DNA of 60,450 nt from Ga0077527 sp964606765 (GCA_964606765.1 CAZSIR010000003.1:1-60450), one strand, 5' to 3'; positions 14,227-23,511 are shown, counted from the stretch's first letter. Notes: generated by a model not told the origin, from the sequence alone. Made by a program: numbers and translations.

Positions 14227-16065
14227 TTATAGCGCCTTCTCCAGACCCTGCCGCTGCGCGGTCATTTCCGCCGGCAGGCGAGATTGCAGTTTGCCGAACA
14301 GTTCATCGTGGTCCTTCAGTTCAGCGCGCCAGGCTTCATGGTCGACATGGGTCAGCGTGTCGAAGGTTTCGCGGGTGAAGCCGCTGAGTCCCTGCCATTC
14401 CATGTCCTCGTAGCGCGGCATGTTGCCGATCGGGGTTTCGGTGGCGCCGGACTTGCCTTCGCAGCGCTCGACCACCCATTTCAGCACACGCATGTTGTCG
14501 CCGAAACCGGGCCAGATAAATCTGCCCTTGGCATCACGACGGAACCAGTTCACCGCAAAAATCTTCGGCGGTACTTTGACCTTGGCGCCGACATTGAGCC
14601 AGTGCTTGAAGTAGTCGCCGAAGTGGTAACCGCAGAACGGCAGCATCGCAAACGGATCGCGGCGCACCACGCCGACCTTGCCGACGATGGCAGCGGTGGT
14701 TTCGGAGGCCATGGTCGCGGCAAGGTACACGCCGTGTTGCCAGTCCTTGGCTTCGGTGACCAGCGGCACGATGGTGGTGCGGCGGCCACCGAACAGAAAG
14801 GCGCTGATCGGCACACCGGCGGGGTTTTCCCAGTCGTCATCCATCGACGGAATCTGTGAAGCCAGCACGGTGAATCGTGAATTCGGATGTGCAGCCAGGC
14901 GACCGCTGTCCGGCGTCCAGGATTTACCGGTCCAGTCGGTCAGGTGTTTCGGCGCTTCCTTGCTCAGGCCTTCCCACCACACGTCGCCGTCATCGGTCAG
15001 CGCGACATTGGTGAAAATGGTGTTTTTCTTCAGCGCAGCCAGGCAGTTGGCGTTGGTTTCTTCGGAGGTGCCGGGCGCGACACCGAAGGCGCCGTATTCC
15101 GGGTTGATCGCATACAGACGACCGTCCGGACCCGGTTTGATCCAGGCGATGTCTTCGCCGATGGTGGTGACTTTCCAGCCTTCAAGCGCTTTCGGCGGAA
15201 TCAGCATTGCCAGGTTGGTTTTGCCGCAGGCGCTGGGGAATGCCGCCGCGATGTAATGTTTTTTTCCACCCGGGGGCTGGATGCCGAGGATCAGCATGTG
15301 TTCGGCCAGCCAACCCTGCTCTTTCGCCATGATCGAGGCGATGCGCAGCGCAAAACATTTTTTGCCGAGCAGTGCATTGCCGCCGTAGCCGCTGCCGAAG
15401 GACCAGATCAGTTTTTCTTCCGGGAAATGGGTGATGAACTTGTGTTCCTTGTTGCTCGGCCACGGGATATCTTTTTGACCCGGAGCGAGCGGCATGCCCA
15501 CCGAATGCAGGCAAGGCACGAACTCGCCCTTGGCGCCGAGGATGTCCAGCACCTTGCGGCCGATGCGGGTCATGATGCGCATGCTGACCACCACGTACGG
15601 CGAGTCGGTCAGCTCGACGCCGATGTGCGCGATGTGCGAACCCAGCGGACCCATGCTGAACGGAATCACATACATCGTGCGGCCACGCATGCAACCGTCG
15701 TACAGCTTGCGCATGGTGGCTTTCATTTCTTCCGGCGGCATCCAGTTGTTGTTGGGGCCGGCGTCGTCCTTGTTTTTGCTGCAGACGAAGGTGCGGTCTT
15801 CCATCCGCGCCACGTCATCGGGATCCGAACGGGCAAGGAAGCAGCCCGGTCGTTTTTCCTGGTTCAGGCGGATCAGCGTGCCGGCGGCGACCATTTCATT
15901 GCACAGGCGGTCGTATTCTTCCTGCGAGCCGTCGCACCAGACGATGCGCTCGGGCTTGGTCAGCTGTGCAACTTCGGCAACCCAGGCCAGCAGTTTTGCA
16001 TGGGTGACATAGGAGGGACTTTCCATCGCAGGCGTGACTTGCGCCTTGGTCGCTGGCTGGTTCAT
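14227..16065 (-). CDS. pckA: phosphoenolpyruvate carboxykinase (GTP)
   Basis: 612 residues. The P-loop P277-S-A-C280-G-K-T-N284 contains the hyper-reactive cysteine typical of the GTP-dependent class, which differs from the ATP enzyme of enterobacteria. It also has the substrate-binding SGYGGNALLGKKC segment around residue 225. It decarboxylates and phosphorylates oxaloacetate to phosphoenolpyruvate for gluconeogenesis, consistent with a bacterium living on organic acids. AGGAG six bases before the ATG at 16065 fixes the start; the frame is open further upstream without a ribosome site. It is monocistronic with a terminator downstream. Confidence 0.97.
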   Translation of the reverse strand: MNQPATKAQVTPAMESPSYVTHAKLLAWVAEVAQLTKPERIVWCDGSQEEYDRLCNEMVAAGTLIRLNQEKRPGCFLARSDPDDVARMEDRTFVCSKNKDDAGPNNNWMPPEEMKATMRKLYDGCMRGRTMYVIPFSMGPLGSHIAHIGVELTDSPYVVVSMRIMTRIGRKVLDILGAKGEFVPCLHSVGMPLAPGQKDIPWPSNKEHKFITHFPEEKLIWSFGSGYGGNALLGKKCFALRIASIMAKEQGWLAEHMLILGIQPPGGKKHYIAAAFPSACGKTNLAMLIPPKALEGWKVTTIGEDIAWIKPGPDGRLYAINPEYGAFGVAPGTSEETNANCLAALKKNTIFTNVALTDDGDVWWEGLSKEAPKHLTDWTGKSWTPDSGRLAAHPNSRFTVLASQIPSMDDDWENPAGVPISAFLFGGRRTTIVPLVTEAKDWQHGVYLAATMASETTAAIVGKVGVVRRDPFAMLPFCGYHFGDYFKHWLNVGAKVKVPPKIFAVNWFRRDAKGRFIWPGFGDNMRVLKWVVERCEGKSGATETPIGNMPRYEDMEWQGLSGFTRETFDTLTHVDHEAWRAELKDHDELFGKLQSRLPAEMTAQRQGLEKAL

Positions 16066-16182
16066 CAAGGACTCCTCTTGCGGAACACGTTGATTTTTAT
16101 GAAAAAACAAAGGCAAAGCGAAATGGACGGATTCCGCTCTGCCGGATGGCCCGGATTTTACCTCAAATTGTCAAAAACCGGT

Positions 16183-17358
16183 TCAGGCGGGGGCGCTGCG
16201 GCGGCTGCGTCCAAAGAGCAGGATGGCGATGCCGGTCGCGAGCAGAAACGGCACGGCGCCGTAGTTCATGACCTCCCAGCCGCGCGCCGAAAACAGCCAT
16301 CCGGACGATGCTGAACTGATCGCCATGGTGATGAATATCGCCATGTCGTTGGCGCCCTGCACCTTGGCTTTTTCCGCCGGGGTGTGGGTTTCCGTGAGCA
16401 AGGTGGTTCCGCCCAGGTACATGAAATTCCAGCCGACGCCGATCAACACCAGAGCGCCCCAGAAATGCATGACCTCGACGCCGGACAACGCGATGGCGAC
16501 ACAGGTCAGGCTCAGCAGCACGCCGGTGAACAGGATGTTGTGCACGCCAAAACGCTTGATCAGTGAGCCGGTGAAAAATGACGGTGCAAACATCGCGATG
16601 ACATGCCACTGGATGACAAACACCGCGTCGCTGAAGGGGTGCGCGCAGGATTTCATCGCCAGCGGCGTCGCCGTCATCAGCAGGTTCATGATGCCGTAAC
16701 CGACCATGCCTGACATCACAGCGACCAGGAACGCGGGCTGGCGGGCGATCTCCGCCAGGGGCCTGCCCTGCTCTTTTTGTTCGGCTTCGGTCATGCGGGG
16801 AATGCTCATCAGGCGCTGCAGCACCAGCGCAATCGCACAAAAGCCGATCAGCACCATATAACTGCCAAGAAATTCCGCCGGCAGCAGATCCTTGGTCCAT
16901 TTGCTGGTTTGCGGCCCCAGCACACCGCCGACCAGGCCGCCGGCCATCACCAGTGAAATCGCCCTGCTCTTGAATTCGGCACTGGCGACATCGGCGGCGG
17001 CGAAACGGTAATACTGGCCCGAGGCGTTGTAGATGCCCATCACCAGGGTGCCCGCGCAAAGCAGCCAGAACTGATGGCTGTACACCGCATAGGCACAGAC
17101 CAGCGCGCCCAGAATGCCGATCAGAGTGCCGACGGTGAAGCCGTTGATGCGCCCGATGCGCCGCATCAGCTGGGATACCGGCAGCGTGGTCAGCGCGGCG
17201 CCGATGACATAAAAGGTGACCGGCAGCGTGGCCAGCGACTTGTCTGCCGCCAGCGCAAAACCGGCCAGGCCGTTGATGGCGATCAGGATGGTGTTGTTGG
17301 TGAACAGCAGCGCCTGCGCCGCGCACAGCAGCGCGACGTTCTTCTTTTCAACGGTCAA
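16183..17358 (-). CDS. major facilitator superfamily transporter
   Basis: A 391-residue integral membrane protein with about 12 hydrophobic segments and a short central loop (RMTEAEQKEQGRPLAE near residue 195), the usual 6+6 MFS layout. The start appears to be TTG at 17358, with GGGAG about five bases upstream and no ATG near the first helix. It lies between pckA and a GST gene, all on the minus strand with 40-120 bp gaps, so an operon with the GST is possible. Substrate not predictable; an exporter or sugar-type carrier would both fit. Confidence 0.85.
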   Translation of the reverse strand: MTVEKKNVALLCAAQALLFTNNTILIAINGLAGFALAADKSLATLPVTFYVIGAALTTLPVSQLMRRIGRINGFTVGTLIGILGALVCAYAVYSHQFWLLCAGTLVMGIYNASGQYYRFAAADVASAEFKSRAISLVMAGGLVGGVLGPQTSKWTKDLLPAEFLGSYMVLIGFCAIALVLQRLMSIPRMTEAEQKEQGRPLAEIARQPAFLVAVMSGMVGYGIMNLLMTATPLAMKSCAHPFSDAVFVIQWHVIAMFAPSFFTGSLIKRFGVHNILFTGVLLSLTCVAIALSGVEVMHFWGALVLIGVGWNFMYLGGTTLLTETHTPAEKAKVQGANDMAIFITMAISSASSGWLFSARGWEVMNYGAVPFLLATGIAILLFGRSRRSAPA

Positions 17359-17398
17359 GGAAGCTCCCGGTGCGGGAAAAAGCGGCGTTGATTCCGCT

Positions 17399-18094
17399 TC
17401 AGCGTTTCTGGAACTGCGTTTTGCCGAACATCACTTCACGCGCCTTGTCGTCCACCGGATTGCTGCTCGATTCATCGGCCAGGGTCTTCAGGGCTTTCTG
17501 CACCGCCGGACGGGCATTGATGGCGTCAAACCATTTTTTGGCGTTGGGATAATCGTTCATGTCGATGCCACGGCTCTCGGCGCCGCGCATCCACGGGAAA
17601 ATCGCCATGTCGGCAATGGTGTATTCATCACAGGCGACGAATTTCGACTGTGCCAGCTGCTTGTCGAGGACATGCGTCAGGCGGTTCGCCTCGTTGGTGT
17701 AGCGTTCGACGGCATATTCGATCTTGTCCTTGGCGTAACGGCGGAAATGGTTGGCCTGGCCGAACATCGGACCGACGCCGCCCATCTGCCACATCAGCCA
17801 TTGCATGCAGCTCCAGCGCTGCGCATCATCGGCGGGAAGGAATTTCCCGGATTTTGTCGCCAGGTACAGCAGAATGGCGCCGGATTCCATCAGCGACAGC
17901 GCCTTGCCGCCGGGTCCTTCGGTATCGACAATGGCCGGAATGCGGTTGTTGGGGCTGATTTTCAGAAACTCGGGCTTGAACTGGTCGCCGGTGCGGATAT
18001 TGACGCCATGAACCCGGTACGGCAGTCCGGTTTCTTCGAGCATGATGTGGATCTTGTGGCCGTTGGGCGTCGCCCAGCTGTACAGCTCGATCAT
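17399..18094 (-). CDS. glutathione S-transferase family protein (YfcG/Ure2p-like)
   Basis: 231 residues. The thioredoxin-like N-terminal half has TPNGHKIHIMLEE, then SPNNRIPAIVD with the conserved cis-proline and an ESGAILLYLA glutathione-contacting motif. The C-terminal half is helical (YTIADMAIFPW). The TPNG entry and NRIPAI loop are typical of the YfcG/YghU group, which act as glutathione-dependent disulphide reductases more than detoxifying transferases. ATG at 18094. It is divergent from the MFS gene at 18197 with about 100 bp between. Confidence 0.9.
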   Translation of the reverse strand: MIELYSWATPNGHKIHIMLEETGLPYRVHGVNIRTGDQFKPEFLKISPNNRIPAIVDTEGPGGKALSLMESGAILLYLATKSGKFLPADDAQRWSCMQWLMWQMGGVGPMFGQANHFRRYAKDKIEYAVERYTNEANRLTHVLDKQLAQSKFVACDEYTIADMAIFPWMRGAESRGIDMNDYPNAKKWFDAINARPAVQKALKTLADESSSNPVDDKAREVMFGKTQFQKR

Positions 18095-18196
18095 GGTGCC
18101 TCCGCCTGTGAATCGATCGGGAAAGCGCGGAGTATAGCGCAGGCCGCAACGCCGCCTTTGCCGCCTGTTTTGCTGCTAACCTGCGTGCCGCGCAAA

Positions 18197-19432
18197 ATGA
18201 TTTCATGGCCCAAATTCCTGCTGCCGCCGGGCACCCTGCCCGATGCGCACACGCTGCTGCTGGCGCGTGCGCTGCGCGCCTTCGGTGACGGCTATGTCAG
18301 CCTGCTGCTGCCGTACTACCTGACCCTGCTTGGTTACAGCGCGCTGCAGATCGGCCTGCTGGTCACCGCCACGCTGCTCGGCTCCGGCATCCTCACGCTG
18401 CTGACCGGGATGATTGCGCACCGCCATTCCACACGCCACCTGCTGCTGGGCGCCAGCGTCCTGATGGTGGTCACCGGCATCGCCGCTTCGCTGCTGACGG
18501 ATTTCTGGCCGCTGCTGGTGGTCGCCGCCGTCGGCACCCTGAATCCTGCCGCAAGCGATGTCACGCTGTTTTCGCCGCTGGAGCAGACCTTGCTGACCCG
18601 CTCCGCAAGCGCGCAGTCGCGCACCGCCCTCTTCGCGCGCTACAGCCTGACGGGCGCGCTGGTGGCCGCCGTCGGCGCGCAGGCCGCGGGACTGCCCGAT
18701 ATTTATTCAGGGTACGCCGGCATCAGCCGCATTGCCGCCATCCAGTGGATGTTCCTGCTCTACGCGCTGCTGGGCGCAGCCGTGTTCCTGCTCTACCTGC
18801 GCCTGCCACCGGCGCCGGAGTCGCCAGCCAACGAGCAGCCGGTGCCGCTCGGCAAATCACGGCGCATGGTCTACACGCTGGCGGCCTTGTTCAGCGTCGA
18901 TTCCTTTGCCGGCGGTTTTGCCGTCCAATCCCTGCTGGCGCTGTGGCTGTTCCAGAAATTCGAACTTTCGGTCGCCACGGCGGGCACGATATTTTTCTGG
19001 ACCGGCCTGTTGACCGCGTTCTCGCATCTCGCGGCCGCGCGCATCGCCGCCCGCTTCGGCCTGATCAACACCATGGTGTTCACCCACCTGCCGGCGAATG
19101 TGTTCCTGATCCTGGTGCCGTTCATGCCCACGCTGGAACTGGCACTGCTGTTCCTGTTTCTGCGCAGTGCGCTGTCGTCGATGGATGTGCCGGCGCGCAC
19201 TTCGTATGTGATGGCAGTGGTGTCGCCGGGTGAACGACCGGCGGCGGCGAGCGTGACGGCGGTGCCGCGCAGCCTCGCCAGCGCGCTGAGTCCGTCAATG
19301 GCCGGCGCGCTGCTCGGCATCAGCAGCTTCGGCTGGCCGCTGGTGATCTGCGGCCTGCTCAAAATCGCCTACGACCTGACGCTGCTCAGGATGTTCAGCG
19401 CGGTGAAACCGCCGGAGGAAGACGAACGCTGA
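18197..19432 (+). CDS. major facilitator superfamily transporter
   Basis: A 411-residue membrane protein with about 12 predicted helices and a cytoplasmic centre around PPAPESPANEQPVPLGKS. The open frame extends nearly 1 kb upstream, but that part is antisense to the GST gene and its divergent promoter region, so ATG 18197 (MISWPKFLLPPG) is taken as the start; no clear ribosome site precedes it. Its last 38 bases overlap the 3' end of the convergent Bug-like gene at 19395. Substrate unknown. It is not obviously related to the MFS at 16183. Confidence 0.82.
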   Translation: MISWPKFLLPPGTLPDAHTLLLARALRAFGDGYVSLLLPYYLTLLGYSALQIGLLVTATLLGSGILTLLTGMIAHRHSTRHLLLGASVLMVVTGIAASLLTDFWPLLVVAAVGTLNPAASDVTLFSPLEQTLLTRSASAQSRTALFARYSLTGALVAAVGAQAAGLPDIYSGYAGISRIAAIQWMFLLYALLGAAVFLLYLRLPPAPESPANEQPVPLGKSRRMVYTLAALFSVDSFAGGFAVQSLLALWLFQKFELSVATAGTIFFWTGLLTAFSHLAAARIAARFGLINTMVFTHLPANVFLILVPFMPTLELALLFLFLRSALSSMDVPARTSYVMAVVSPGERPAAASVTAVPRSLASALSPSMAGALLGISSFGWPLVICGLLKIAYDLTLLRMFSAVKPPEEDER

Positions 19433-20462
19433 GATCCGCCGCCTGCATGTTCGCCTGTGCCTCGCTGCCTGCCATGCGGCGGACTTCATCGACCAGCGCC
19501 ATGCGCAAAGCCGCCGCATCACCTGCGTCCACGGCATAACCCAGCATGGCAATGGCCTGACGCACCGATTCTGCCTGCAGCGACTTCGCCAGCACGCGCT
19601 GCACCGGCGCGATCAAATCCGCAGCCATTGCCGGGGGCGCAAACAAGCCATGCCAGCCGCCGGCCTGGACGCCGGGCAATCCGGACTCGCCAAGCGTCGG
19701 CACGGCCGGCAAGGCGCGATGCCGATCGGCGGCGGCAAGGGCCAGGATGCGCAGCTGTTGATTGCCTGCATACGGCAAGGCGGCCGGCAAGGGTACCAGG
19801 GCCGCAGGCACCTGCAGCGCCAGCACGCCGCGCAAAGCCCCGTTGCCGCCGTTGAATGCCACTGCGGTCAGGCCTGCGGGCCAGCTGCGCCGCATCCGGT
19901 TCAGCAATTCATTGCCCGTGCTGCGCTCACCGGCCGTGCCCCATTGCGGCGCTTGCGTGCTGGCCCGGGATCTTGCGATCCATTGCCGGGCATCATTCCG
20001 GTCGCCGGCATGAATGACCAGTACTGATGGTACCTGTGCCGTGAGCGCGACGGGTTGCAGGCTGCGCAGGGTCCGAACAGCCGCATTGGAAGCCAGGCCC
20101 GAACCTGCAAATAACAAAACCGGACCTGGTGCGGTGAGCATTTGCCCTGCAGCGGCTTCTCCCCCGCTTCGCGGCTGGCGCCGCACATCAACCGGTTTTT
20201 CCAGACCTTCGGCCAGTAAAAGCTGCAACTGCTGCACCAATGCGTCCGTGGTGGAAGGGGTGACATGGCTCTGCATGCTGCGCAATGCCTTGCTCATGAC
20301 CACGGTACCGGCAATATCCACTGCACCGGTGGCGGGATAGGGATTGATGATCAGCAGATCGGGTGCAGGCTGCTGCGCAGCTGCGCCGGCCGTGGTCAGC
20401 AACAGCCAGGCTGCAGCCAGCCAGCCGCCCCGGTTGTGATCAAATCTCATCCAGTGCCGCAT
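19395..20462 (-). CDS. divergent Bug/TctC-like periplasmic binding protein
   Basis: 355 residues with a signal peptide (GGWLAAAWLLLTTAGAAA-Q). Sequence typical of the Bug/TctC C-lobe appears late (AGNQQLRILALAAADRHRALPAVPTLGESGLPGVQ), but the normal opening YPxxPVRMIVPF is absent, replaced by DLLIINPYPATGAVD. This makes it a diverged member whose ligand pocket may differ. It may start at the ATG at 20450 instead. It overlaps the upstream ygfX-like gene by about 11-23 bases, so the two are co-transcribed, and overlaps the convergent MFS gene by 38 bases. Confidence 0.72.
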   Translation of the reverse strand: MRHWMRFDHNRGGWLAAAWLLLTTAGAAAQQPAPDLLIINPYPATGAVDIAGTVVMSKALRSMQSHVTPSTTDALVQQLQLLLAEGLEKPVDVRRQPRSGGEAAAGQMLTAPGPVLLFAGSGLASNAAVRTLRSLQPVALTAQVPSVLVIHAGDRNDARQWIARSRASTQAPQWGTAGERSTGNELLNRMRRSWPAGLTAVAFNGGNGALRGVLALQVPAALVPLPAALPYAGNQQLRILALAAADRHRALPAVPTLGESGLPGVQAGGWHGLFAPPAMAADLIAPVQRVLAKSLQAESVRQAIAMLGYAVDAGDAAALRMALVDEVRRMAGSEAQANMQAADLSVRLPPAVSPR

Positions 20463-20967
20463 CTGTTTTGGATTGTGGTCCCCAGCGCAGCCAGACCCGC
20501 AGCCTGCGAAAATCCTCGGCCTCCATGCTGTCGCCCAGAAGCACCAGATGGCAGGGCCGGCGCTGTGCCTCGAACCGCAGATTCAGCACGGTCAGGCCGG
20601 GCCCGACCGTGCTGCTGTCCAGCACCTGCCCGCTCTGCCAGCGTCCGTCACGCAACAGCACGCGGATATGTTTGCGGTCGACCGGCGCCAGTGCAATGAT
20701 GGCCCGCCTGCCTTGACGCAGGGCCTGGTGATAAACCGTGTGCATCGCGCTCAGTAGCAGCAATGCCAGCAGCGCCGCCAGCAGCACGGCCGGCATAGGC
20801 AGCGGCAACAGGCATCCGGCCAGCAAGACATGCGCCGCCAGCAGAATCACGGCCAGACGGCCGGAACCCTTCAGCGGCATGGATGACGGAAATTCCTGCG
20901 GCGGCGGATGCATCGGCATGCATTGCAGCCGATTCACGGCCGAATTGCAATCAACCCGGGGGGACAT
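20440..20967 (-). CDS. ygfX: YgfX-like membrane protein
   Basis: Up to 175 residues, with two adjacent hydrophobic segments around residues 37-72 and then a soluble basic beta-rich part (RKHIRVLLRDGRWQSG, LRVWLRW). This is the layout of YgfX/CptA family proteins. In E. coli ygfX pairs with sdhE and is divergent from ygfZ; here the gene is also divergent from ygfZ, which supports the call, but no sdhE is next to it. The start is uncertain: ATGs at 20967, 20919, 20913 and 20880 all lack a good ribosome site, and the family length would favour a later one. E. coli YgfX was proposed to act on cell division; its true role is debated. Confidence 0.55.
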   Translation of the reverse strand: MSPRVDCNSAVNRLQCMPMHPPPQEFPSSMPLKGSGRLAVILLAAHVLLAGCLLPLPMPAVLLAALLALLLLSAMHTVYHQALRQGRRAIIALAPVDRKHIRVLLRDGRWQSGQVLDSSTVGPGLTVLNLRFEAQRRPCHLVLLGDSMEAEDFRRLRVWLRWGPQSKTDAALDEI

Positions 20968-20973
20968 CTTAAG

Positions 20974-20987
20974 TATTTGTTTTTATT
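20974..20987 (+). repeat. dispersed AT-rich motif, copy d
   Basis: Core TATTTGTTTTTATT, extended left as TTAAG, matches copies a and h exactly over 14 bases. It occupies the divergent ygfX/ygfZ intergenic region. Confidence 0.6.
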
Positions 20988-21064
20988 ATTTATTTTATGT
21001 GAAGGCCGGGAGATGCGATATCATCCGGCTGACTATTGATTCAACACTACAAGGCCCGCCTGTC

Positions 21065-21943
21065 GTGACCGCTGTTGTCCTGCCGCAATTTTCTCTGCTG
21101 AGCATATCCGGCACCGATGCCCGGACGTTTCTTCAGGGTCAGCTGACCTGTGATGTCGCTGCATTGCAAAACAACAGCAGCTACAGCGGCTATTGCAACC
21201 CCAAGGGCCGCCTGCTGGCGACTTTCCTGCTGTGGATGACGGCTGGCGATTTCTGGATGCTGCTGCCCTCGGTGCTGGCCGAGCCCATGCGCAAGCGCCT
21301 GAGCCTGTATGTATTGCGTTCCAAAGTGAAAATAGAAGACCGCACGGCGGATTGGTCCTGCGCCGGCATCTTTGGCGAAGCCGCCGAGCAGCAGCTCAAG
21401 GCGCTGGGCAGCCCGGTGCCGGAAAGCCTGCATGGCGTGGCGGTGCGCGATGGCGTCAGCGTGATTCATCTGCCGGGGCAGCGTTATCTCATCACGCTGC
21501 CGCGGGCGCAGGCCGCCTTCCCCGATGGTGCTGATGCCTGGGCCGGACTCGATATCGCTGCCGGGATCCCCTTCATCCAGCCGGCGACGCAGGAGGAATT
21601 TGTTCCGCAGATGGTCAATCTCGACCTGATCGGCGGCTTGAGTTACAGCAAAGGCTGTTATCCCGGCCAGGAAATTGTTGCCCGCACGCACTATCTCGGC
21701 AGGCTCAAGCAGCGCATGTACCGGGCGGTGGTGGCTGCACCGGCAGTGCCCGGCGACAAGCTGTACTGCGCGGAACTGGGTGAGCAGTCCGGCGGCATGA
21801 TCGTGAACAGCGCAGGCGCCGGCGATGGACGTTTTGATGTACTCGCCGTGTTGCAGGTGGCGCATGCCCGGGCAGCATGGCATCTGGGCTCCTTGCAGGG
21901 GCCTGTGCTGGAGCTGGCCTCCCTGCCCTACAAAACAAGCTGA
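21065..21943 (+). CDS. ygfZ: YgfZ folate-binding protein for iron-sulphur enzyme maintenance
   Basis: 292 residues from GTG 21065. The GcvT-like fold carries the YgfZ signature K196-G-C198-Y-P-G-Q-E-I, whose cysteine is essential in the family. YgfZ binds tetrahydrofolate and supports synthesis or repair of some iron-sulphur enzymes. The frame is open further upstream, but that part crosses the ygfX-like gene on the other strand, so the start is placed at the GTG just before the conserved LPQFSLLSISG; AAGG about 12 bases before is weak. A DUF4936 gene follows after 9 bases and an NRDE gene after that, a likely three-gene operon. Confidence 0.9.
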   Translation: MTAVVLPQFSLLSISGTDARTFLQGQLTCDVAALQNNSSYSGYCNPKGRLLATFLLWMTAGDFWMLLPSVLAEPMRKRLSLYVLRSKVKIEDRTADWSCAGIFGEAAEQQLKALGSPVPESLHGVAVRDGVSVIHLPGQRYLITLPRAQAAFPDGADAWAGLDIAAGIPFIQPATQEEFVPQMVNLDLIGGLSYSKGCYPGQEIVARTHYLGRLKQRMYRAVVAAPAVPGDKLYCAELGEQSGGMIVNSAGAGDGRFDVLAVLQVAHARAAWHLGSLQGPVLELASLPYKTS

Positions 21944-21952
21944 AAGAGGAAC

Positions 21953-22234
21953 ATGGCCTGGTCGTACTATATTTATTACCGTGTTGATGCCGCAAAGACC
22001 GACGCCTGCGCTGCTGCAGTACGGAAATTGCTGTCGGCAGTGCAAAAACGTACCGGCATTGAGGGCCGTGTGCTGAAAAAACGCAACGAACCGCTGCTGT
22101 GGATGGAGATTTACGAACCGGTGGCTGATGAAGCGAAATTCGAATGGGAACTTGCCGAAGCCGTTGCTGCATCAGTCATCATGACCTTGCTGCAGCAAGA
22201 CAGCTCGCGGCATACCGAGTGTTTTTCGGAATAA
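21953..22234 (+). CDS. DUF4936 family protein
   Basis: 93 residues beginning MAWSYYIYYRVDAAKTDAC, the usual DUF4936 opening, with a central GIEGRVLKKRNEPLLWMEIYEPV. It is a small ferredoxin-like alpha/beta domain of betaproteobacteria with no known function. AGAGGAAC precedes the ATG. It lies 9 bases after ygfZ and 4 bases before the NRDE gene, so all three are probably one transcript. Possible links to iron-sulphur metabolism rest on position only. Confidence 0.8.
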   Translation: MAWSYYIYYRVDAAKTDACAAAVRKLLSAVQKRTGIEGRVLKKRNEPLLWMEIYEPVADEAKFEWELAEAVAASVIMTLLQQDSSRHTECFSE

Positions 22235-22238
22235 GGCA

Positions 22239-23030
22239 ATGTGCCTGATCCTGTTCAGCTTTCGCGCGCATCGCCATTTCCCGCTGGTGGTCGCCGCCAA
22301 CCGCGACGAACATTACAGCCGCCCGGCCGCAGCTGCCGGATTCTGGGCTGACCAGCCCGATGTCTATGCAGGACGCGATCTGGAAAAAGGCGGCACCTGG
22401 ATGGGCATCAACATCAACGGACGGTTCGCCGCGATCACCAATTACCGCGAGGGCCAGGCCGGCGCGCCGGCCCCGCGCTCACGCGGCGAACTGGTCAGCG
22501 GCTTTCTGACCGGCAATGAATCTGCAGCGGATTTTTTCTATACGACGGCGCAGTCTGCAAACGAATACAACCCCTTCAGCATGATCGCCGGCGACCTTGA
22601 TGGGCTGAGTTTTTACTCCAACCGCAACGCCGGCATTGCGCCGGTTGCGCCTGGTGTGCATGGCCTGAGCAACCATTTGCTCGATACGCCGTGGCCAAAG
22701 GTCGTGGCCGGCACGGCTGCAGTTGCAGCGACGCGCGACATGGATGACCCCGACGCCATCAGCGCCCTGCTGTTTGCGGCGCTGGCCGGGCGCGGAAACG
22801 CGGAGGATGCGCAATTGCCGGACACCGGCATCAGCCGGCAGCGCGAACGTGAACTGTCGCCGCCGTTCATCAGCGGCGAGCATTACGGCACACGCACCTC
22901 CACCGTGCTGCTGGTCAATGCCTCGGGGGATGTGTTTGTCCACGAAAAGCGTTTCGGTCCGCACGGTGCGCCAGAGGGCGCCGATGCGCGCGCGTTCAGG
23001 CTGGAGACTGTCCGCGCGGTGGCAGGCTGA
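22239..23030 (+). CDS. NRDE (TANGO2-like) family protein
   Basis: 263 residues. It begins MCLILF with Cys2 as the potential N-terminal nucleophile, and has the family motif A-N-R-D-E (VVAANRDEHYSRPA) near residue 23, then the substrate-like loop GRDLEKGGTWMGIN. NRDE proteins belong to the Ntn-hydrolase-like TANGO2 group; bacterial roles are unclear, with haem trafficking proposed for relatives. It starts 4 bases after the DUF4936 stop, and its last 35 bases overlap the convergent GNAT gene. Confidence 0.88.
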   Translation: MCLILFSFRAHRHFPLVVAANRDEHYSRPAAAAGFWADQPDVYAGRDLEKGGTWMGININGRFAAITNYREGQAGAPAPRSRGELVSGFLTGNESAADFFYTTAQSANEYNPFSMIAGDLDGLSFYSNRNAGIAPVAPGVHGLSNHLLDTPWPKVVAGTAAVAATRDMDDPDAISALLFAALAGRGNAEDAQLPDTGISRQRERELSPPFISGEHYGTRTSTVLLVNASGDVFVHEKRFGPHGAPEGADARAFRLETVRAVAG

Positions 23031-23454
23031 GCGACATTTTCCGGTGCGGCATGCCGGCCTCGTCAAAGACGTCGCCGTGGGCAATGAAGCCCTGCCTGGC
23101 GTAAAACGACAGCGCATGGGTCTGCGCATGCAACTGCACTTCGTGAAAATTCCGCTGTCGGGCCTGCGCAATCAGCCATTGCAGGAGGGCACTGCCGACG
23201 CCGTGGCCGCGCCAGTCGGTGACCACGGCCATGCGGCCGATGTGTCCGTCCGGCAGCAACCGGCCGGTGCCGATCGCCCGCCCTTCGGCATCGAATGCCA
23301 GCGCATGCAGTGAATCCGCATCAGCCGCATCCCATTCCAGCGCTTCAGGCACCCGCTGTTCGATGATGAATACCTGCCGCCGCAGATCCTGCAGGGGAAT
23401 GCGGTCGTTTTGCCAGGACGCGGCATGAACCGTGAATTTGCGGAAGGAAGGCAT
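22996..23454 (-). CDS. GNAT family N-acetyltransferase
   Basis: A 152-residue GNAT domain. The acetyl-CoA pyrophosphate loop reads RMAVVTDWRGHGVGSALLQ (R/Q-x-x-G-x-G/A pattern), followed by the FYARQGF segment near the C-terminus. N-terminal DLRRQVFIIEQRVPEALEWD resembles ElaA/YjcF-type acetyltransferases. The acceptor is unknown. It overlaps the convergent NRDE gene by 35 bases and is about 57 bases downstream of the FabG-like gene. Confidence 0.88.
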   Translation of the reverse strand: MPSFRKFTVHAASWQNDRIPLQDLRRQVFIIEQRVPEALEWDAADADSLHALAFDAEGRAIGTGRLLPDGHIGRMAVVTDWRGHGVGSALLQWLIAQARQRNFHEVQLHAQTHALSFYARQGFIAHGDVFDEAGMPHRKMSLSLPPRGQSPA

Positions 23455-23511
23455 GCGCCGATTATATGCAGCGCTGCAGGGGCCGGGCGCGCAATGCGCC
23501 GGCCGGTCAGA

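Noticed and set aside
14887..16314. 475-codon open frame opposite pckA
   Set aside because: It is antisense to GTP-PEPCK, which has complete motifs; no ribosome site.
17216..18196. Long N-terminal extension of the MFS gene at 18197
   Set aside because: The extension is antisense to the GST gene and the divergent promoter region, and carries no membrane segments that fit MFS.
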